DNA from: Synechococcus sp. CS-1330
GTDB lineage: Bacteria > Cyanobacteriota > Cyanobacteriia > PCC-6307 > Cyanobiaceae
Direction: 5' to 3'
Assembly: GCA_025128025.1 (NCBI GenBank)
Contig: JAHLYR010000047.1
Location: forward strand, 152,468 to 216,467
Length of the DNA stretch: 64,000 nucleotides
In this document: positions 24,699 through 34,031 of the stretch, piece by piece
Layout of the letters: each line of letters starts with the position of its first letter
How positions within the stretch are numbered: the stretch's first letter is position 1
Notes under the pieces: generated by a model
Told to the model about the DNA's origin: nothing
What the model saw: only the letters and a program-made list of their open reading frames with translations
The model's database searches: none
Position numbers and translations under genes: made by a program

Positions 24699-27008
24699 AT
24701 GCTCAGGGCGGCCCCAAATCTGGATGCAACGGCCGTAGCCACTCGAGTGGCGGCCGCTCCAGCTCTGGTGCGCAAGCCGATTCGCACTCCTGCCGACTAC
24801 GGCGTGCCCCTGCCGGAGTGGTTGCAGCGCTGCATCGAGCATGTACCGCCGGGGCAGGAGGTGAACTGTTCCAGCGATGCCGAGGCTCTGCTGGCCTCCG
24901 CTTTTGACTTCGCTTTTCAGCTGCACGAGGGCCAGTTTCGGGCCAGTGGCGAGCCCTACATCATTCATCCGGTCGCCGTTGCCGACCTACTGCGCGATAT
25001 CGGTGCCAGCGCCGGCGTGATCGCTGCGGGCTTCCTGCACGACGTGGTGGAGGACACCGAGGTCACCGCTGAGGAGATCGAACAGCACTTCGGCGCCGAG
25101 GTGCGGGCGCTGGTGGAGGGGGTTACCAAGCTCGGCGGCATTCACTTCACCAACCACACCGAAGCCCAGGCTGAAAACCTGCGCCGGATGTTTCTGGCCA
25201 TGGCCAGCGACATCCGGGTGGTGCTGGTCAAGCTGGCCGACCGACTACACAACATGCGCACCATCGCGGCGCTCAAGCCCGAAAAGCAGTTGCGCATCGC
25301 CCGGGAAACCCGGGAGATCTATGCCCCCCTGGCCAATCGCCTCGGTATTGGCCGGCTGAAGTGGGAGCTGGAAGATCTGGCCTTCAAGATCCTCGAGCCC
25401 GAGGCCTACCGGGACGTGCAGCAGCAGGTGGCTACCAAGCGCAGCGAGCGTGAGGAGCGCCTGGCGGTCACGGTGCAATTGCTGCGCGACCGGCTTGCTG
25501 CCGTGGGATTGGCCAATTGCGAAGTGAGCGGCCGGCCCAAACACCTGTATGGCATCTGGAGCAAGATGCAGCGCCAGCAGAAGGCGTTCCACGAGATCTA
25601 CGACGTGGCTGCTCTGCGGATTCTTTGCCCCAACTTCGAGAGTTGTTATCGGGCTCTAGCGGTGGTGCACGACACCTTCCGGCCGATCCCGGGGCGCTTC
25701 AAGGATTACATCGGCCTGCCAAAGCCCAATGGCTACCAATCCCTGCATACGGCGGTGATCGGCAGGCACCGGCCGATTGAAGTTCAGATTCGCACCACCG
25801 ACATGCACCAGGTGGCCGAATACGGCATTGCGGCCCATTGGAAATACAAGGAGGGCGGTTCGCCTGCCGCCTCTGGCGCTGATGCCGAGCGCTTCAACTG
25901 GCTGCGGCAGCTTGTTGATTGGCAGAAGGATGACGGCGGCACCGACAGCAACGACTTCCTGCGCTCGATCAAAGAAGATCTGTTTGACGAGGAGGTGTTT
26001 GTATTCACTCCCAATGGCGATGTGGTGGGTTTGCGTAAGGGCTCTACGGCCGTAGATTTCGCCTATCGCATCCACTCGGAAATCGGTAATCACTGCCAGG
26101 GCGTGCGTATCAACGATCGCTTATCCCCGCTCGCCACTCCTCTGCAGAACGGAGACTTCGTGCAGGTGGTTACTGCCAAGACGGCCCACCCAAGCCTCGA
26201 CTGGCTCAATTTCGTGGCTACCCCCACGGCCCGTAATCGCATTCGCCACTGGTACAAAACCAGCCACCGCGAAGACAACCTCCAGCGCGGCACCGAGATG
26301 CTGGAGCGTGAGCTCGGCCGCGATGGTTTCGATGCCCTGCTCAATGGTGAGGCGATGGCCAAGGTGGCCCGCCGCTGCAACCTCACCGGCACCGAAGACC
26401 TGCTGGCCTCCCTCGGCTTTGGTGGAGTCACCCTGCATCAGGTGCTCAACAGGCTGCGGGAGGAAATGCGCCTGGCAAGCGAGGCCTCCGCCCCCGTGCT
26501 CAGCAATGAGCAGGTGGCGGCCAAGGTGGCGGCCCAGGCGCCGGTGGGCGGTGTTGGCACCAGCTCAATCCTCGGCCTTGAGGGCCTCGACTACAGGCTC
26601 GGGGGCTGCTGCAGTCCCCTGCCTGGCGAGCAGATTCTTGGCGCGGTGGCTCTCGGTAACCATGGCATCACCATTCACCGCCAGGACTGCTCCAACGTGG
26701 CCCAGGTGCCGGCCGAAAGGCGGCTGCCGGTGCGTTGGAATTCCGCCGCTGAGACGCGCCCGCGCCGCTATCCGGTGCAACTGCGCATCGAGGTGCTCGA
26801 TCGCGTTGGGGTGCTCAAAGACATCCTCACTCGTCTTTCAGATCACCGCATCAACGTCTGCGATGCCCGGGTGCGCACCAATCCCGGCAAGCCGGCCCGC
26901 ATCGATCTGCGGGTGGAGCTCGACAGCGCCAGCCAGCTAGCCAGCACCATCAATCAGATCCGATCCATGGCCGATGTGCTCGACATCGCCCGCACGGGCA
27001 TCGGCTAG
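24699..27008 (+). CDS. Bifunctional (p)ppGpp synthetase/hydrolase (RelA/SpoT homologue)
   Basis: Makes and degrades the alarmone (p)ppGpp in the stringent response. Order of domains: HD hydrolase (about 70-190; HPVAVADLLRD, FLHDVVEDT), synthetase (about 260-380; YGIWSKMQRQQ, RFKDYIGLPKPNGYQSLHT), TGS (about 420-485; VFVFTPNGDVVGLRKGS), a helical/zinc-finger-like region (GGCCSPLPGEQI) and a C-terminal ACT domain (about 690-765; LRIEVLDRVGVLKDIL). An intact HDxxED motif predicts hydrolase activity. The start is set at the ATG at 24699 (769 residues); an ATG at 24645 would overlap the divergent ABC gene. Its stop overlaps that of the convergent small gene by four bases (CTAG). Confidence 0.92.
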   Translation: MLRAAPNLDATAVATRVAAAPALVRKPIRTPADYGVPLPEWLQRCIEHVPPGQEVNCSSDAEALLASAFDFAFQLHEGQFRASGEPYIIHPVAVADLLRDIGASAGVIAAGFLHDVVEDTEVTAEEIEQHFGAEVRALVEGVTKLGGIHFTNHTEAQAENLRRMFLAMASDIRVVLVKLADRLHNMRTIAALKPEKQLRIARETREIYAPLANRLGIGRLKWELEDLAFKILEPEAYRDVQQQVATKRSEREERLAVTVQLLRDRLAAVGLANCEVSGRPKHLYGIWSKMQRQQKAFHEIYDVAALRILCPNFESCYRALAVVHDTFRPIPGRFKDYIGLPKPNGYQSLHTAVIGRHRPIEVQIRTTDMHQVAEYGIAAHWKYKEGGSPAASGADAERFNWLRQLVDWQKDDGGTDSNDFLRSIKEDLFDEEVFVFTPNGDVVGLRKGSTAVDFAYRIHSEIGNHCQGVRINDRLSPLATPLQNGDFVQVVTAKTAHPSLDWLNFVATPTARNRIRHWYKTSHREDNLQRGTEMLERELGRDGFDALLNGEAMAKVARRCNLTGTEDLLASLGFGGVTLHQVLNRLREEMRLASEASAPVLSNEQVAAKVAAQAPVGGVGTSSILGLEGLDYRLGGCCSPLPGEQILGAVALGNHGITIHRQDCSNVAQVPAERRLPVRWNSAAETRPRRYPVQLRIEVLDRVGVLKDILTRLSDHRINVCDARVRTNPGKPARIDLRVELDSASQLASTINQIRSMADVLDIARTGIG

Positions 27009-27154
27009 GGCAGGGTGAAGCCCGAGGTGTTGAGATGTTTGAGGTCGAGCATCACCAGCGTCAGCCACGCAAGCAGGGCCAAGCCGCCGACGGCGCCGAA
27101 GCCAACCAGCAGGGTCCCCAGTGCTGAGCGAGAAGATCCCTTGCCGTTCGTCAC
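27005..27154 (-). CDS. Small single-span membrane protein
   Basis: A 49-residue product read from a GTG at 27154: a short polar N-terminus with Lys/Arg, one hydrophobic helix (about 13-36, LGTLLVGFGAVGGLALLAWL and on), then DLKHLNTSGFTLP. Inside-positive charge suggests the N-terminus stays in the cytoplasm. Family unknown. Supporting points are the clean membrane segment and the exact four-base stop overlap with the RelA/SpoT gene. Confidence 0.55.
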   Translation of the reverse strand: MTNGKGSSRSALGTLLVGFGAVGGLALLAWLTLVMLDLKHLNTSGFTLP

Positions 27155-27305
27155 AAGTGCCCCTGAATAGGAGCTGATTCTCTCACTGCTGGGGCGTTTG
27201 TTTCCTAGCGGTGAGATGGAGGCGCTGCTGGCGCGGTCGTGACGTCCGCTACAGCGTGCCTTTGAAGGCCCAGTTACAACCTGCCCATTCCCCGGATTCC
27301 TCACC

Positions 27306-27494
27306 ATGACCTCCGAGCAGGCGGCCCAATTAATTGACGACACCCTGGACCTGGTGCACCAGCGGCTTCAGGATCTGCAGGCCCAGGCCCTGCCCCGCGA
27401 GCAGCACGCTTTGGCCGAGGAATTCCGCGAATGGCGCCATCCCGTAGGTGGCCATATCGACTTGATGGTGTTTCCCGGCCTGGCCAATCCCTGA
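27306..27494 (+). CDS. Small soluble protein of unknown function
   Basis: 62 residues (starting MTSEQAAQLIDDTLDLVHQR), with a predicted helix pair and a Gly/Pro-rich end; no known family. The ATG lies just after CCTCACC, with no strong ribosome binding site. It precedes mnmE by 44 bases on the same strand and may be co-transcribed. The 151 bases upstream (27155-27305) show no RNA gene by eye. Confidence 0.5.
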   Translation: MTSEQAAQLIDDTLDLVHQRLQDLQAQALPREQHALAEEFREWRHPVGGHIDLMVFPGLANP

Positions 27495-27538
27495 GCCGGG
27501 CGTTCGATCTTCGGGCGCTTTGGCGTTGAAATGGGGTC

Positions 27539-28924
27539 ATGCCAGACCCCGCCGGATTTGCTGACACCATCGCCGCGGTGGCCACCGCCGTGGCACCGGG
27601 CGAGGGCAGTGTGGCGATCGTGCGGATCTCCGGGCCCGGGGCGGAAGCCATTGGTCAGCAGTTGTTTGCGGCTCCTGGCCAGCAGAGCTGGGAGAGCCAC
27701 CGGGTGCTTTATGGCCATGTGGTGGATCCTGCTAGTGGCGAGCGGCTCGATGAGGCCCTGCTGCTGCTGATGCGGGCGCCCCGCAGCTTCACCCGAGAAG
27801 ACGTGGTGGAACTTCACTGCCACGGCGGCCTGGTGGCGGTGCAGCGGGTGTTGGAGCTGGTGCTGGCGGCTGGGGCGCGGCGGGCCCTGCCGGGGGAATT
27901 CAGCCAGCGGGCGTTTTTAAACGGCCGGCTTGACCTGACCCGCGCCGAAGCGATTAGCGAAATGATCACGGCTCGCAGCTGCCGGGCGGCCCAGCTGGCC
28001 ATGGCGGGCCTTGATGGTGGCCTGCAGCTGCGCATCGGCACCCTGCGCGAGCGGCTGCTGGATCAGCTGGCGGAGTTGGAGGCGCGGGTGGACTTCGAGG
28101 AAGACCTACCCCCCCTCGATGGCGCGGCGGTGACGGTGGAACTGGCGGCGGTGCGGGTGGAGCTGGAGCAGCTGGTGGCTGAGGCGCGCCAGGGGGAGTT
28201 GCTCCGCCGTGGCCTGCGGGTGGCGATCGTGGGCCGGCCCAACGTGGGCAAATCCAGCCTGCTCAACCTGCTCAGCCAGCGAGAGCGGGCGATCGTGACC
28301 GACCTACCGGGCACCACCCGCGACCTGCTGGAAAGCGAGCTGGTGCTCGACGGCGTGCCGCTCACCCTGCTCGACACCGCCGGCATTCGCCCCACCAGCG
28401 ACCGGGTCGAGCAGCTGGGCATCGAGCGCTCCCGCGCCGCCCTGGCCGCCGCCGATGCGGTGCTGTTGCTGTTTGATCTCAGCGCCGGCTGGAGCCTGGA
28501 GGATCAGGCCCTGCGGGAGCTGGTGCCCGAGGGCGTCGTGCTGCTGGTGGCGGGCAACAAGGCCGATGGTGCTGGCCTGCCGGTGGGTCTGGTGCCCCCG
28601 GGGCATGGGGAGCCGGCAGATGTGCGCTTCAGCGCCCTCACTGGCGCCGGCCGCGACGAGTTGGTGGCGGAGCTGCTGCGCCGCTGCGGAGCTGGCTGCC
28701 TTGAAGGCGTGCAGGTGGCACTCAATGCCCGCCAACGGGATCTGGCGGCGGCAGCAGCCCTGAGCCTGGGGGCTGCCCTTGAAGCTGCGGCGCAGCAGCT
28801 GCCCTGGGACTTCTGGACGATTGACCTGCGCGCCGCCGTGCGTGCCCTCGGTGAGATCACCGGCGAGGCGGTGAGCGAGGCGGTGCTGGATCGGGTGTTT
28901 TCGCGTTTCTGTATTGGCAAGTAG
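27539..28924 (+). CDS. mnmE: tRNA uridine-5-carboxymethylaminomethyl GTPase MnmE (TrmE)
   Basis: With MnmG, MnmE modifies the wobble uridine of certain tRNAs at carbon 5. Residues about 1-125 form the folate-binding domain (TIAAVATAVAPGEGSVAIVR, FTREDVVELHCHGG). The GTPase domain is inserted in a helical domain: G1 GRPNVGKSSLLN, GTTRD, DTAGIR and NKAD. The C-terminal FCIGK carries the catalytic Cys. The length of 461 residues is normal. Confidence 0.96.
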   Translation: MPDPAGFADTIAAVATAVAPGEGSVAIVRISGPGAEAIGQQLFAAPGQQSWESHRVLYGHVVDPASGERLDEALLLLMRAPRSFTREDVVELHCHGGLVAVQRVLELVLAAGARRALPGEFSQRAFLNGRLDLTRAEAISEMITARSCRAAQLAMAGLDGGLQLRIGTLRERLLDQLAELEARVDFEEDLPPLDGAAVTVELAAVRVELEQLVAEARQGELLRRGLRVAIVGRPNVGKSSLLNLLSQRERAIVTDLPGTTRDLLESELVLDGVPLTLLDTAGIRPTSDRVEQLGIERSRAALAAADAVLLLFDLSAGWSLEDQALRELVPEGVVLLVAGNKADGAGLPVGLVPPGHGEPADVRFSALTGAGRDELVAELLRRCGAGCLEGVQVALNARQRDLAAAAALSLGAALEAAAQQLPWDFWTIDLRAAVRALGEITGEAVSEAVLDRVFSRFCIGK

Positions 28925-28978
28925 GTCTCTTACCAATATGCGTCTTGCCAAACTGCGATCACTTGATGGTGTGCATTG

Positions 28979-29755
28979 ATGGCCAACCCCCGCTCCCTGC
29001 TTGCCGCCGTAGCTCTGTGCGCTGGCCTGGTGCCAGCGGCCGCTGCCGCTGAAAAGTCGGCCGCGGCGGCCCTGGCCCAGTGCAAATCACCTGCGGCTGG
29101 CACCTTTGTGGTGCTCGGTAGCGGTCAGCAGCGGGGCGATCCCACGGCCCTGCTGATGCAGGAGCGCTGGTTTGCCGATGGCCGCATCGAAGGGGTGCGC
29201 TACCTGCGGGAGGGGCGCCGTTTTACGGAAGATCGCTATAGCGGCCAGGTGAAAGCCGATGCCAACTGTTGGGCCCTGGTGGAGCGCCAGGGTTCGGCCG
29301 GTGCCATGGCTGACGCGGTCGCCCTGGATCGCCTGGGCCGGCCGCGGACCTCGCTAGTGGTGGCCCCCAGTGAGGTGCTGTCATTGCGCTATGTGGCCCA
29401 GGCCCCTGGCGCTTGTCGGCCGGAGCAGCTCGATGGCCTGGTCACCAGCCAGCAGCAGGGCCAGAGCTGGCTGGCTGGCAGCTGGCAGCCCAATGCCGTA
29501 GTGCAGCGGGAGTGGTGGCATGGCGGTGCGGTGCAGGGCCTGGCCGTGGCGAGCTATGCCGGCCGCAAGGACCGGGCCACTTACAGCGGCCAGCTCAAGC
29601 TGGCTGCCAGCTGCCTGGGTTCGATGACCCAGAGAGATTCCGCAGGCGTCTCCTACAACTACAAAGTGGTGCTGCTCGCCAATGGTGGTGGCTACGTCTA
29701 CCTGCAGACCGACCCAGACAACCTCACCCTCGGTTTGCTGCAGCATCAGCGCTGA
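28979..29755 (+). CDS. Exported protein of unknown function
   Basis: The 258-residue product has a signal peptide (about 6-24, LLAAVALCAGLVPAAAAAE). The mature part seems to hold two similar halves: Cys-containing segments AQCKSPAAGTFVVLGSGQQR and APGACRPEQLDGLVTSQQQG, each followed by a Trp-rich strand region and a Tyr-Ser-Gly-Gln motif (DRYSGQVKADANCW, ATYSGQLKLAASCL). This suggests an internal duplication with four conserved Cys. Family not recognised. The ATG at 28979 is preferred over the TTG just before. Its last ten bases overlap the convergent permease gene. Confidence 0.7.
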   Translation: MANPRSLLAAVALCAGLVPAAAAAEKSAAAALAQCKSPAAGTFVVLGSGQQRGDPTALLMQERWFADGRIEGVRYLREGRRFTEDRYSGQVKADANCWALVERQGSAGAMADAVALDRLGRPRTSLVVAPSEVLSLRYVAQAPGACRPEQLDGLVTSQQQGQSWLAGSWQPNAVVQREWWHGGAVQGLAVASYAGRKDRATYSGQLKLAASCLGSMTQRDSAGVSYNYKVVLLANGGGYVYLQTDPDNLTLGLLQHQR

Positions 29756-31317
29756 GGCCGCAGGCCCCAGCGGGCTGCCAGAAATACCAGCGCCATCACC
29801 CCGTAGCCGAGGGCCCAGCTGCGGCCCACGCCCCAGCCCAGCTGCAGCACGGTGTCGGAGCTGGTGAATTGCCAGGCGTGGATCACGCCAAACCAGGACA
29901 GCAGGGCTGCGAGGCCGGCGCAGGCCGCCGCCGCCAGCAGGCGTGCCTCGATCAAGTACACGAGCATGCCCGCCAGCAGCATCGCTGTGATGATCTGGCC
30001 TTGCTCGAGGGCAAAGGCCCCGGCGGCCCACACATCGGCCTGGGCCAGGGGTGCCAGCAGGGCTGGGCCAAAGGGGTTGGCGGCGGTGCCACTGCCACCG
30101 GCCCGCAGCCCCGCTTTCAGCATCAGGGCGCCCCAGCCGGCTAGCCCGGGTAGCAGCCCCAGGGCCACGGCGGGAGCATGGCGAGGCGGCGTGGCCTGGA
30201 AGGCCTGGGCAGCGATCACCAGGCCGATGTAAAGCACGATCGCCATGCCGGCCTCAATCGGCACCAGTTGGCCGACCACGCCAAACAGGCCCAGCAGGCA
30301 GGCGGCGCCCATCACCACGCCATTGAGCCAGGAGTAGCCAATGCGGGCGCCCATGGCCTTCCAGCCCGGGTGGCCGATGTAGATGGTGGTGGGAAAGCAG
30401 GAGCCCAAGGTGGCAGCTGCCAGGGTGCCGATGCCATTGATCAGCATCGAGCTGGGCACTGGATAGCGATCGCCGGCGGCTTCGGCGCTCTCCAGGTTTT
30501 GCAGCGAGCCGATCACATTGAAAAGTCCCATCGGCACGATCACTCCCAACCAGGGCACTAGCTGGCCGCGCGCCTGCCATAGGTCAGCCAGTTGCAGCTT
30601 GGGTAGGTGCAGCCCAATCAGGGCCGTGCTGCTCTGCCAGCGCACCGGATCGAGATCGATCAAACCATTGGCCCAGGCCAGGGCGATGCCCAGCAGCACG
30701 GCCACCAGGCCGGCGGGCACCGGCCAGCGCACCGGCGCGTAGTAGCCCACCAGGATCACGGCCAGCACTGCCAGCCCCACCACCGGTTGGGCGTAGGTGC
30801 GCAGCAGGAAGCCCAGGGCGATGTAGCCCAGGGCAATGCCCGCCAGGGTGGAGAGCAGGGCGGCCCGGGGCAGCCAGCGCTGCAGGCTGTTGCCGATGAA
30901 GGCACCGGAGCACTCGATCAACCCCGAACCCAGGCAGGCGATCAGCCCGGCTCGCCACGAGAGGGTTACCGCTGCGGCTGGATCCAGGCCCTGGCTCAAG
31001 GCCGTCAGCTTCACCGGCAGCATCACCAGAAACACATAGGCGAACAGGCTCACCGTGTTGATCCCGTAGGGGAGGGCGGTGCGGTCGTCACGCCCCTCGC
31101 GCTGGTCGAGCTGAAAGGCCTGGCGGGCGTAGGCCAGGTTTCCCACCACCAGGCTGATGCCAGTGGCAGGCAGGATCGCGCCGAAGATCAGGCTGTCGGG
31201 ATAACCGAGTACGCCGCGGCAGAGGGCCACGATCAACAGGATCTGGATCAGGTTGTCGAGCCCGAGGCCGAGGAAGCCATCGAGGTCACCGGCGGTCCAC
31301 CAGCGGGGTTTGGTCAT
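29746..31317 (-). CDS. NCS2-like purine/xanthine permease homologue
   Basis: A very hydrophobic 523-residue protein with about 12-14 membrane segments. ALPYGINTVSLFAYVF near residue 80, an SxGxxE-like GSLQNLESAEAAGD and a C-terminal half with FPTTIYIGHPGWKAMGARIG resemble the AzgA branch of the NCS2 family. Similar cyanobacterial proteins carry this annotation, but the substrate is not proven. Monocistronic by position; divergence from the usual NCS2 motifs lowers certainty. Confidence 0.7.
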   Translation of the reverse strand: MTKPRWWTAGDLDGFLGLGLDNLIQILLIVALCRGVLGYPDSLIFGAILPATGISLVVGNLAYARQAFQLDQREGRDDRTALPYGINTVSLFAYVFLVMLPVKLTALSQGLDPAAAVTLSWRAGLIACLGSGLIECSGAFIGNSLQRWLPRAALLSTLAGIALGYIALGFLLRTYAQPVVGLAVLAVILVGYYAPVRWPVPAGLVAVLLGIALAWANGLIDLDPVRWQSSTALIGLHLPKLQLADLWQARGQLVPWLGVIVPMGLFNVIGSLQNLESAEAAGDRYPVPSSMLINGIGTLAAATLGSCFPTTIYIGHPGWKAMGARIGYSWLNGVVMGAACLLGLFGVVGQLVPIEAGMAIVLYIGLVIAAQAFQATPPRHAPAVALGLLPGLAGWGALMLKAGLRAGGSGTAANPFGPALLAPLAQADVWAAGAFALEQGQIITAMLLAGMLVYLIEARLLAAAACAGLAALLSWFGVIHAWQFTSSDTVLQLGWGVGRSWALGYGVMALVFLAARWGLRPQR

Positions 31318-31343
31318 GGCGATCGTTGCAGATGCGGTGAGGC

Positions 31344-31970
31344 TCAGCCGCCGTATTCCAGCGATGAATGGTGCAGAACGATGCGCACGCTGCCATCGTT
31401 TTCTTTGGCAAACGTCCAGGTCTTGTCAACGCTGGTGACGCCGCCAGTGGCGTCGGTGAAGATCACATTGCCCATGGTGGTGGCCGACGCCCCATTCAGC
31501 TGAATCACCTGGTTCACAATCTTGCAAGAGCGCCAGGGCTTGATGGCGAAACCCTTGTCTTGGGGGAATTTGGGATTGTGGCCCACAAAGTAGGCGAGGG
31601 CACCTTCTCGATCAGTGCGAAAGGTTTGTTCGCCTGAGGCAAGGGTTGGCTTGAACGCCACCGGTCCGTATTGGTAGGCATAGGCTTGATCAATCACCTT
31701 TGTGGCGGTTGCCTTTGCCTTGGTGATCCCTCCTTTGGCGTAGTCGGCGCTGATCTGTAGCAGGGCCGTGCACCAGCCTTCCTGGGCCTTGAGCACCTGG
31801 GCTAGGGAGATGTTGTTGTCCAGGATTTGGACGGCAGGGGTGGGTTGTGTCAGGGCGGCCTTGGTTTGGGCCATGGCGGCGGTGGTGCCGGATCCCGCCA
31901 GGCTCAGCAGCGCAACGGCAGTAAGGGGGGCAAGGTCGCGCAGGTTGGGGCGGATCAAGGGGGGGAGCAC
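31344..31970 (-). CDS. Exported NTF2-like (SgcJ/EcaC, CaMKII-association type) domain protein
   Basis: The product has 208 residues if read from the GTG at 31970, which puts a signal peptide (about 13-35, APLTAVALLSLAGSGTTAAM) at the front. The mature part resembles the cone-shaped NTF2-like fold: ILDNNISLAQVLKAQEGWCT (helix), FRTDREGALAYFVGHNPKFP, and the ending WTFAKENDGSVRIVLHHSSL, close to the WxITxHHSS ending of that group. Ligand or enzymatic role unknown. The frame is open far upstream without sense. It is divergent from nadC. Confidence 0.65.
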   Translation of the reverse strand: MLPPLIRPNLRDLAPLTAVALLSLAGSGTTAAMAQTKAALTQPTPAVQILDNNISLAQVLKAQEGWCTALLQISADYAKGGITKAKATATKVIDQAYAYQYGPVAFKPTLASGEQTFRTDREGALAYFVGHNPKFPQDKGFAIKPWRSCKIVNQVIQLNGASATTMGNVIFTDATGGVTSVDKTWTFAKENDGSVRIVLHHSSLEYGG

Positions 31971-32076
31971 GTTGGATCTGGCTTTAGTAAATACGTGGGC
32001 GCGGATTTGGCAACCGTTGGCGTATCCGGCTGGCCTATGACCTCGCATCATTAGATCGTCATGCTCCGGAGGGGTA

Positions 32077-32934
32077 ATGCCTGCTGCCCATCTGCCTTTT
32101 ACCCCCGAGCTGGAGCCGCAGCTGCGCGCCTGGCTGGCAGAAGATATTGGCCGCGGCGATCTCACGGCTGCGGCCCTGGCTGGTCGTCATGGCCGGGCTC
32201 ACTGGCTGGCCAAGGCGCCAGGGGTGTTTTGCGGCGGGGTGCTGGTGGAGCCGCTGTTCCGCTTGTTGGATCCGGCGCTGCGGCTGCAGTTGCTGGTGGC
32301 TGATGGTCAGCCGGTGGTGGCAGGCCAGCGGCTGCTGGAGTTGGAGGCTGGATCCGCTGCCCTGGTTGCCGGCGAGCGCACGGCCCTAAACCTGGCGATG
32401 CGGCTTTCCGGCATCGCCACCGCCACCGCCGCCCTGGTGGCCGAGCTCGAGGGCACGGGAGTGCGCCTTGCCGACACCCGCAAAACCACGCCGGGCCTGC
32501 GCCGGCTCGAGAAGTACGCCGTGCGCTGCGGCGGCGGCAGCAACCACCGCCAGGGCCTCGATGACGCCGCCATGCTCAAGGAAAACCACCTGGCTTGGGC
32601 GGGTGGTTTGGAGGTGGCGATCGCGGCGGTGCGGGCCCATGCTCCTTGGCCGGCCCGGGTGATCGTGGAGGCGGAAACGGCGGCTGAGGCGGCGGCGGCG
32701 GTGCAAGCGGGCGCCGATGGGGTGCTGCTGGATGAATTTCCGCCGGCCCAGTTGCGGCAGCTGGTGCCCGAGTTGCGCAGCCTGGCCGGCGGAAGGCAGC
32801 TGGTGCTGGAAGCCTCAGGCGTGCAGCCCGAGCAGCTCCGCGACTACGCCAGCAGCGGCATCGACCTGATCTCCACCAGCGCGCCGATCACCCGCAGCGC
32901 CTGGCTTGATCTCAGCATGCGGTTTGATTTTTGA
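32077..32934 (+). CDS. nadC: Nicotinate-nucleotide pyrophosphorylase (quinolinate phosphoribosyltransferase)
   Basis: Converts quinolinate and PRPP to nicotinate mononucleotide in NAD synthesis. 285 residues with DIGRGDLTA at the front, ERTALNLAMRLSGIAT, the core motif RKTTPGLRRLEKYAVRCGGG then NHRQGLDDAAMLKENHL, IVEAETAAEA and the phosphate-binding end ASGVQPEQL, SSGIDLISTSA. The ATG at 32077 follows GGAGGGGTA. The GrrP-type gene begins 73 bases after the stop. Confidence 0.94.
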   Translation: MPAAHLPFTPELEPQLRAWLAEDIGRGDLTAAALAGRHGRAHWLAKAPGVFCGGVLVEPLFRLLDPALRLQLLVADGQPVVAGQRLLELEAGSAALVAGERTALNLAMRLSGIATATAALVAELEGTGVRLADTRKTTPGLRRLEKYAVRCGGGSNHRQGLDDAAMLKENHLAWAGGLEVAIAAVRAHAPWPARVIVEAETAAEAAAAVQAGADGVLLDEFPPAQLRQLVPELRSLAGGRQLVLEASGVQPEQLRDYASSGIDLISTSAPITRSAWLDLSMRFDF

Positions 32935-33007
32935 GCTGCGTTGGCGGAGCTGCGTTGGCACTTACGCCGAGCCTCTGCATACTTTGGTTAATTCATGTCG
33001 AGGTTGG

Positions 33008-34000
33008 GTGGCAGCACCAAAGCGCAGCTTTTCCAAGCGCAGCTCTCGCTTAGCTGGCCTTGGTCGCCGGCTTGCTGCTGGCCTGGGAGCTCTCGGGCTG
33101 CTGGCCGTAATGCCGGCGGCGGTCCAGGCCCAATCCCAAACCAAACCTCAGCAGGAGGGGGCGGTGCAGCGGGCAGCGCGCAGCGGCCAGCTGGTGCTGA
33201 GTGGTTTCGCCGACGTCCCACCCCTAATGATGCTGAGCCCCCAGGGCCAGCCCTCCGGCTACGGCATCTTGGTGGCTGAACGCATTGCCGCTGAGCTCAG
33301 CCAGGCCGTGGGCCGTCCTGTGAGTGTCCGCTTTGCGCCGATCAGCGATCCGGCCAGTCTGGTGAACAGCATCACCAGCGGCAAGGCGGATCTCGCCTGT
33401 GGCCTGCCGTTCAGCTGGGCGGTGGACATGCAGGTGGATTTCTCCCTGCCGATCGGCCTTTCCGGCGTGAGATTGCTGGCGCCCAGCGGGCGTTTTGATG
33501 GCAGTCCGGCCGCTCTGGCGGGACGGCGGATTGGGGTGGTGCGCCAGTCGCTGGGTGAAACCGAACTGCGGGGCATGCAGCCCAAGGCCACGCCTGTTGC
33601 CTTCGACAGCCTCAAGGCTGCCGTTGCGGCGATGCAGGCCGGCACCGTGGAAGGCGTAATTGGCGACACGATCGTGCTGGCGGGGCTGGTGCGCCAGCAG
33701 GGGCTGCCAGGCTTACAGCTCAGCCCGGCTTTGCCTTACGAGGCCTATGCGGTGAGCTGTGTGCTCGCCGAAAACGACTCGGCCTTCCGCAACGTGGTCA
33801 ATCTGGCGATTGCCCGGCTGCTCCAGGGCTACCTCGATGGCCAGCCAGACACGGTGACCGCCGTGAACCGCTGGCTCGGTCCTGCGAGTGCGCTGGGATT
33901 GCCTGAGTCTGCGATCCGCGCCAGCTTTGAGGCTGTGCTGTTGGGGGTTGAGACGATTCGCCCCGTTCTTGAAGGTCAGGCTGCTTCGACCGGTCGTTGA
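33008..34000 (+). CDS. grrP: Orphan extracellular substrate-binding protein of a GRRM-type RiPP system (GrrP-like)
   Basis: A family 3 solute-binding protein of 330 residues read from the GTG at 33008. A basic N-terminus and hydrophobic stretch (LAAGLGALGLLAVMPAAVQA) form the signal peptide. The body has LVLSGFADVPPLMMLSPQG, GYGILVAERIAAELSQAVGR, the SGKADLACGLPFSWAVDMQV region and the hinge RRIGVVRQSLGETEL. No ABC permease or ATPase is nearby. An orphan binding protein beside a Gly-rich precursor and a radical SAM/SPASM gene is the known layout of GRRM (Gly-rich repeat modification) systems. Its role there is unproven: ligand sensing, product handling or export are possibilities. grrA starts 31 bases downstream. 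Confidence 0.8.
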   Translation: MAAPKRSFSKRSSRLAGLGRRLAAGLGALGLLAVMPAAVQAQSQTKPQQEGAVQRAARSGQLVLSGFADVPPLMMLSPQGQPSGYGILVAERIAAELSQAVGRPVSVRFAPISDPASLVNSITSGKADLACGLPFSWAVDMQVDFSLPIGLSGVRLLAPSGRFDGSPAALAGRRIGVVRQSLGETELRGMQPKATPVAFDSLKAAVAAMQAGTVEGVIGDTIVLAGLVRQQGLPGLQLSPALPYEAYAVSCVLAENDSAFRNVVNLAIARLLQGYLDGQPDTVTAVNRWLGPASALGLPESAIRASFEAVLLGVETIRPVLEGQAASTGR

Positions 34001-34031
34001 TCCCCTCGCTGAAACCTTTTTCGCAGTTGTT

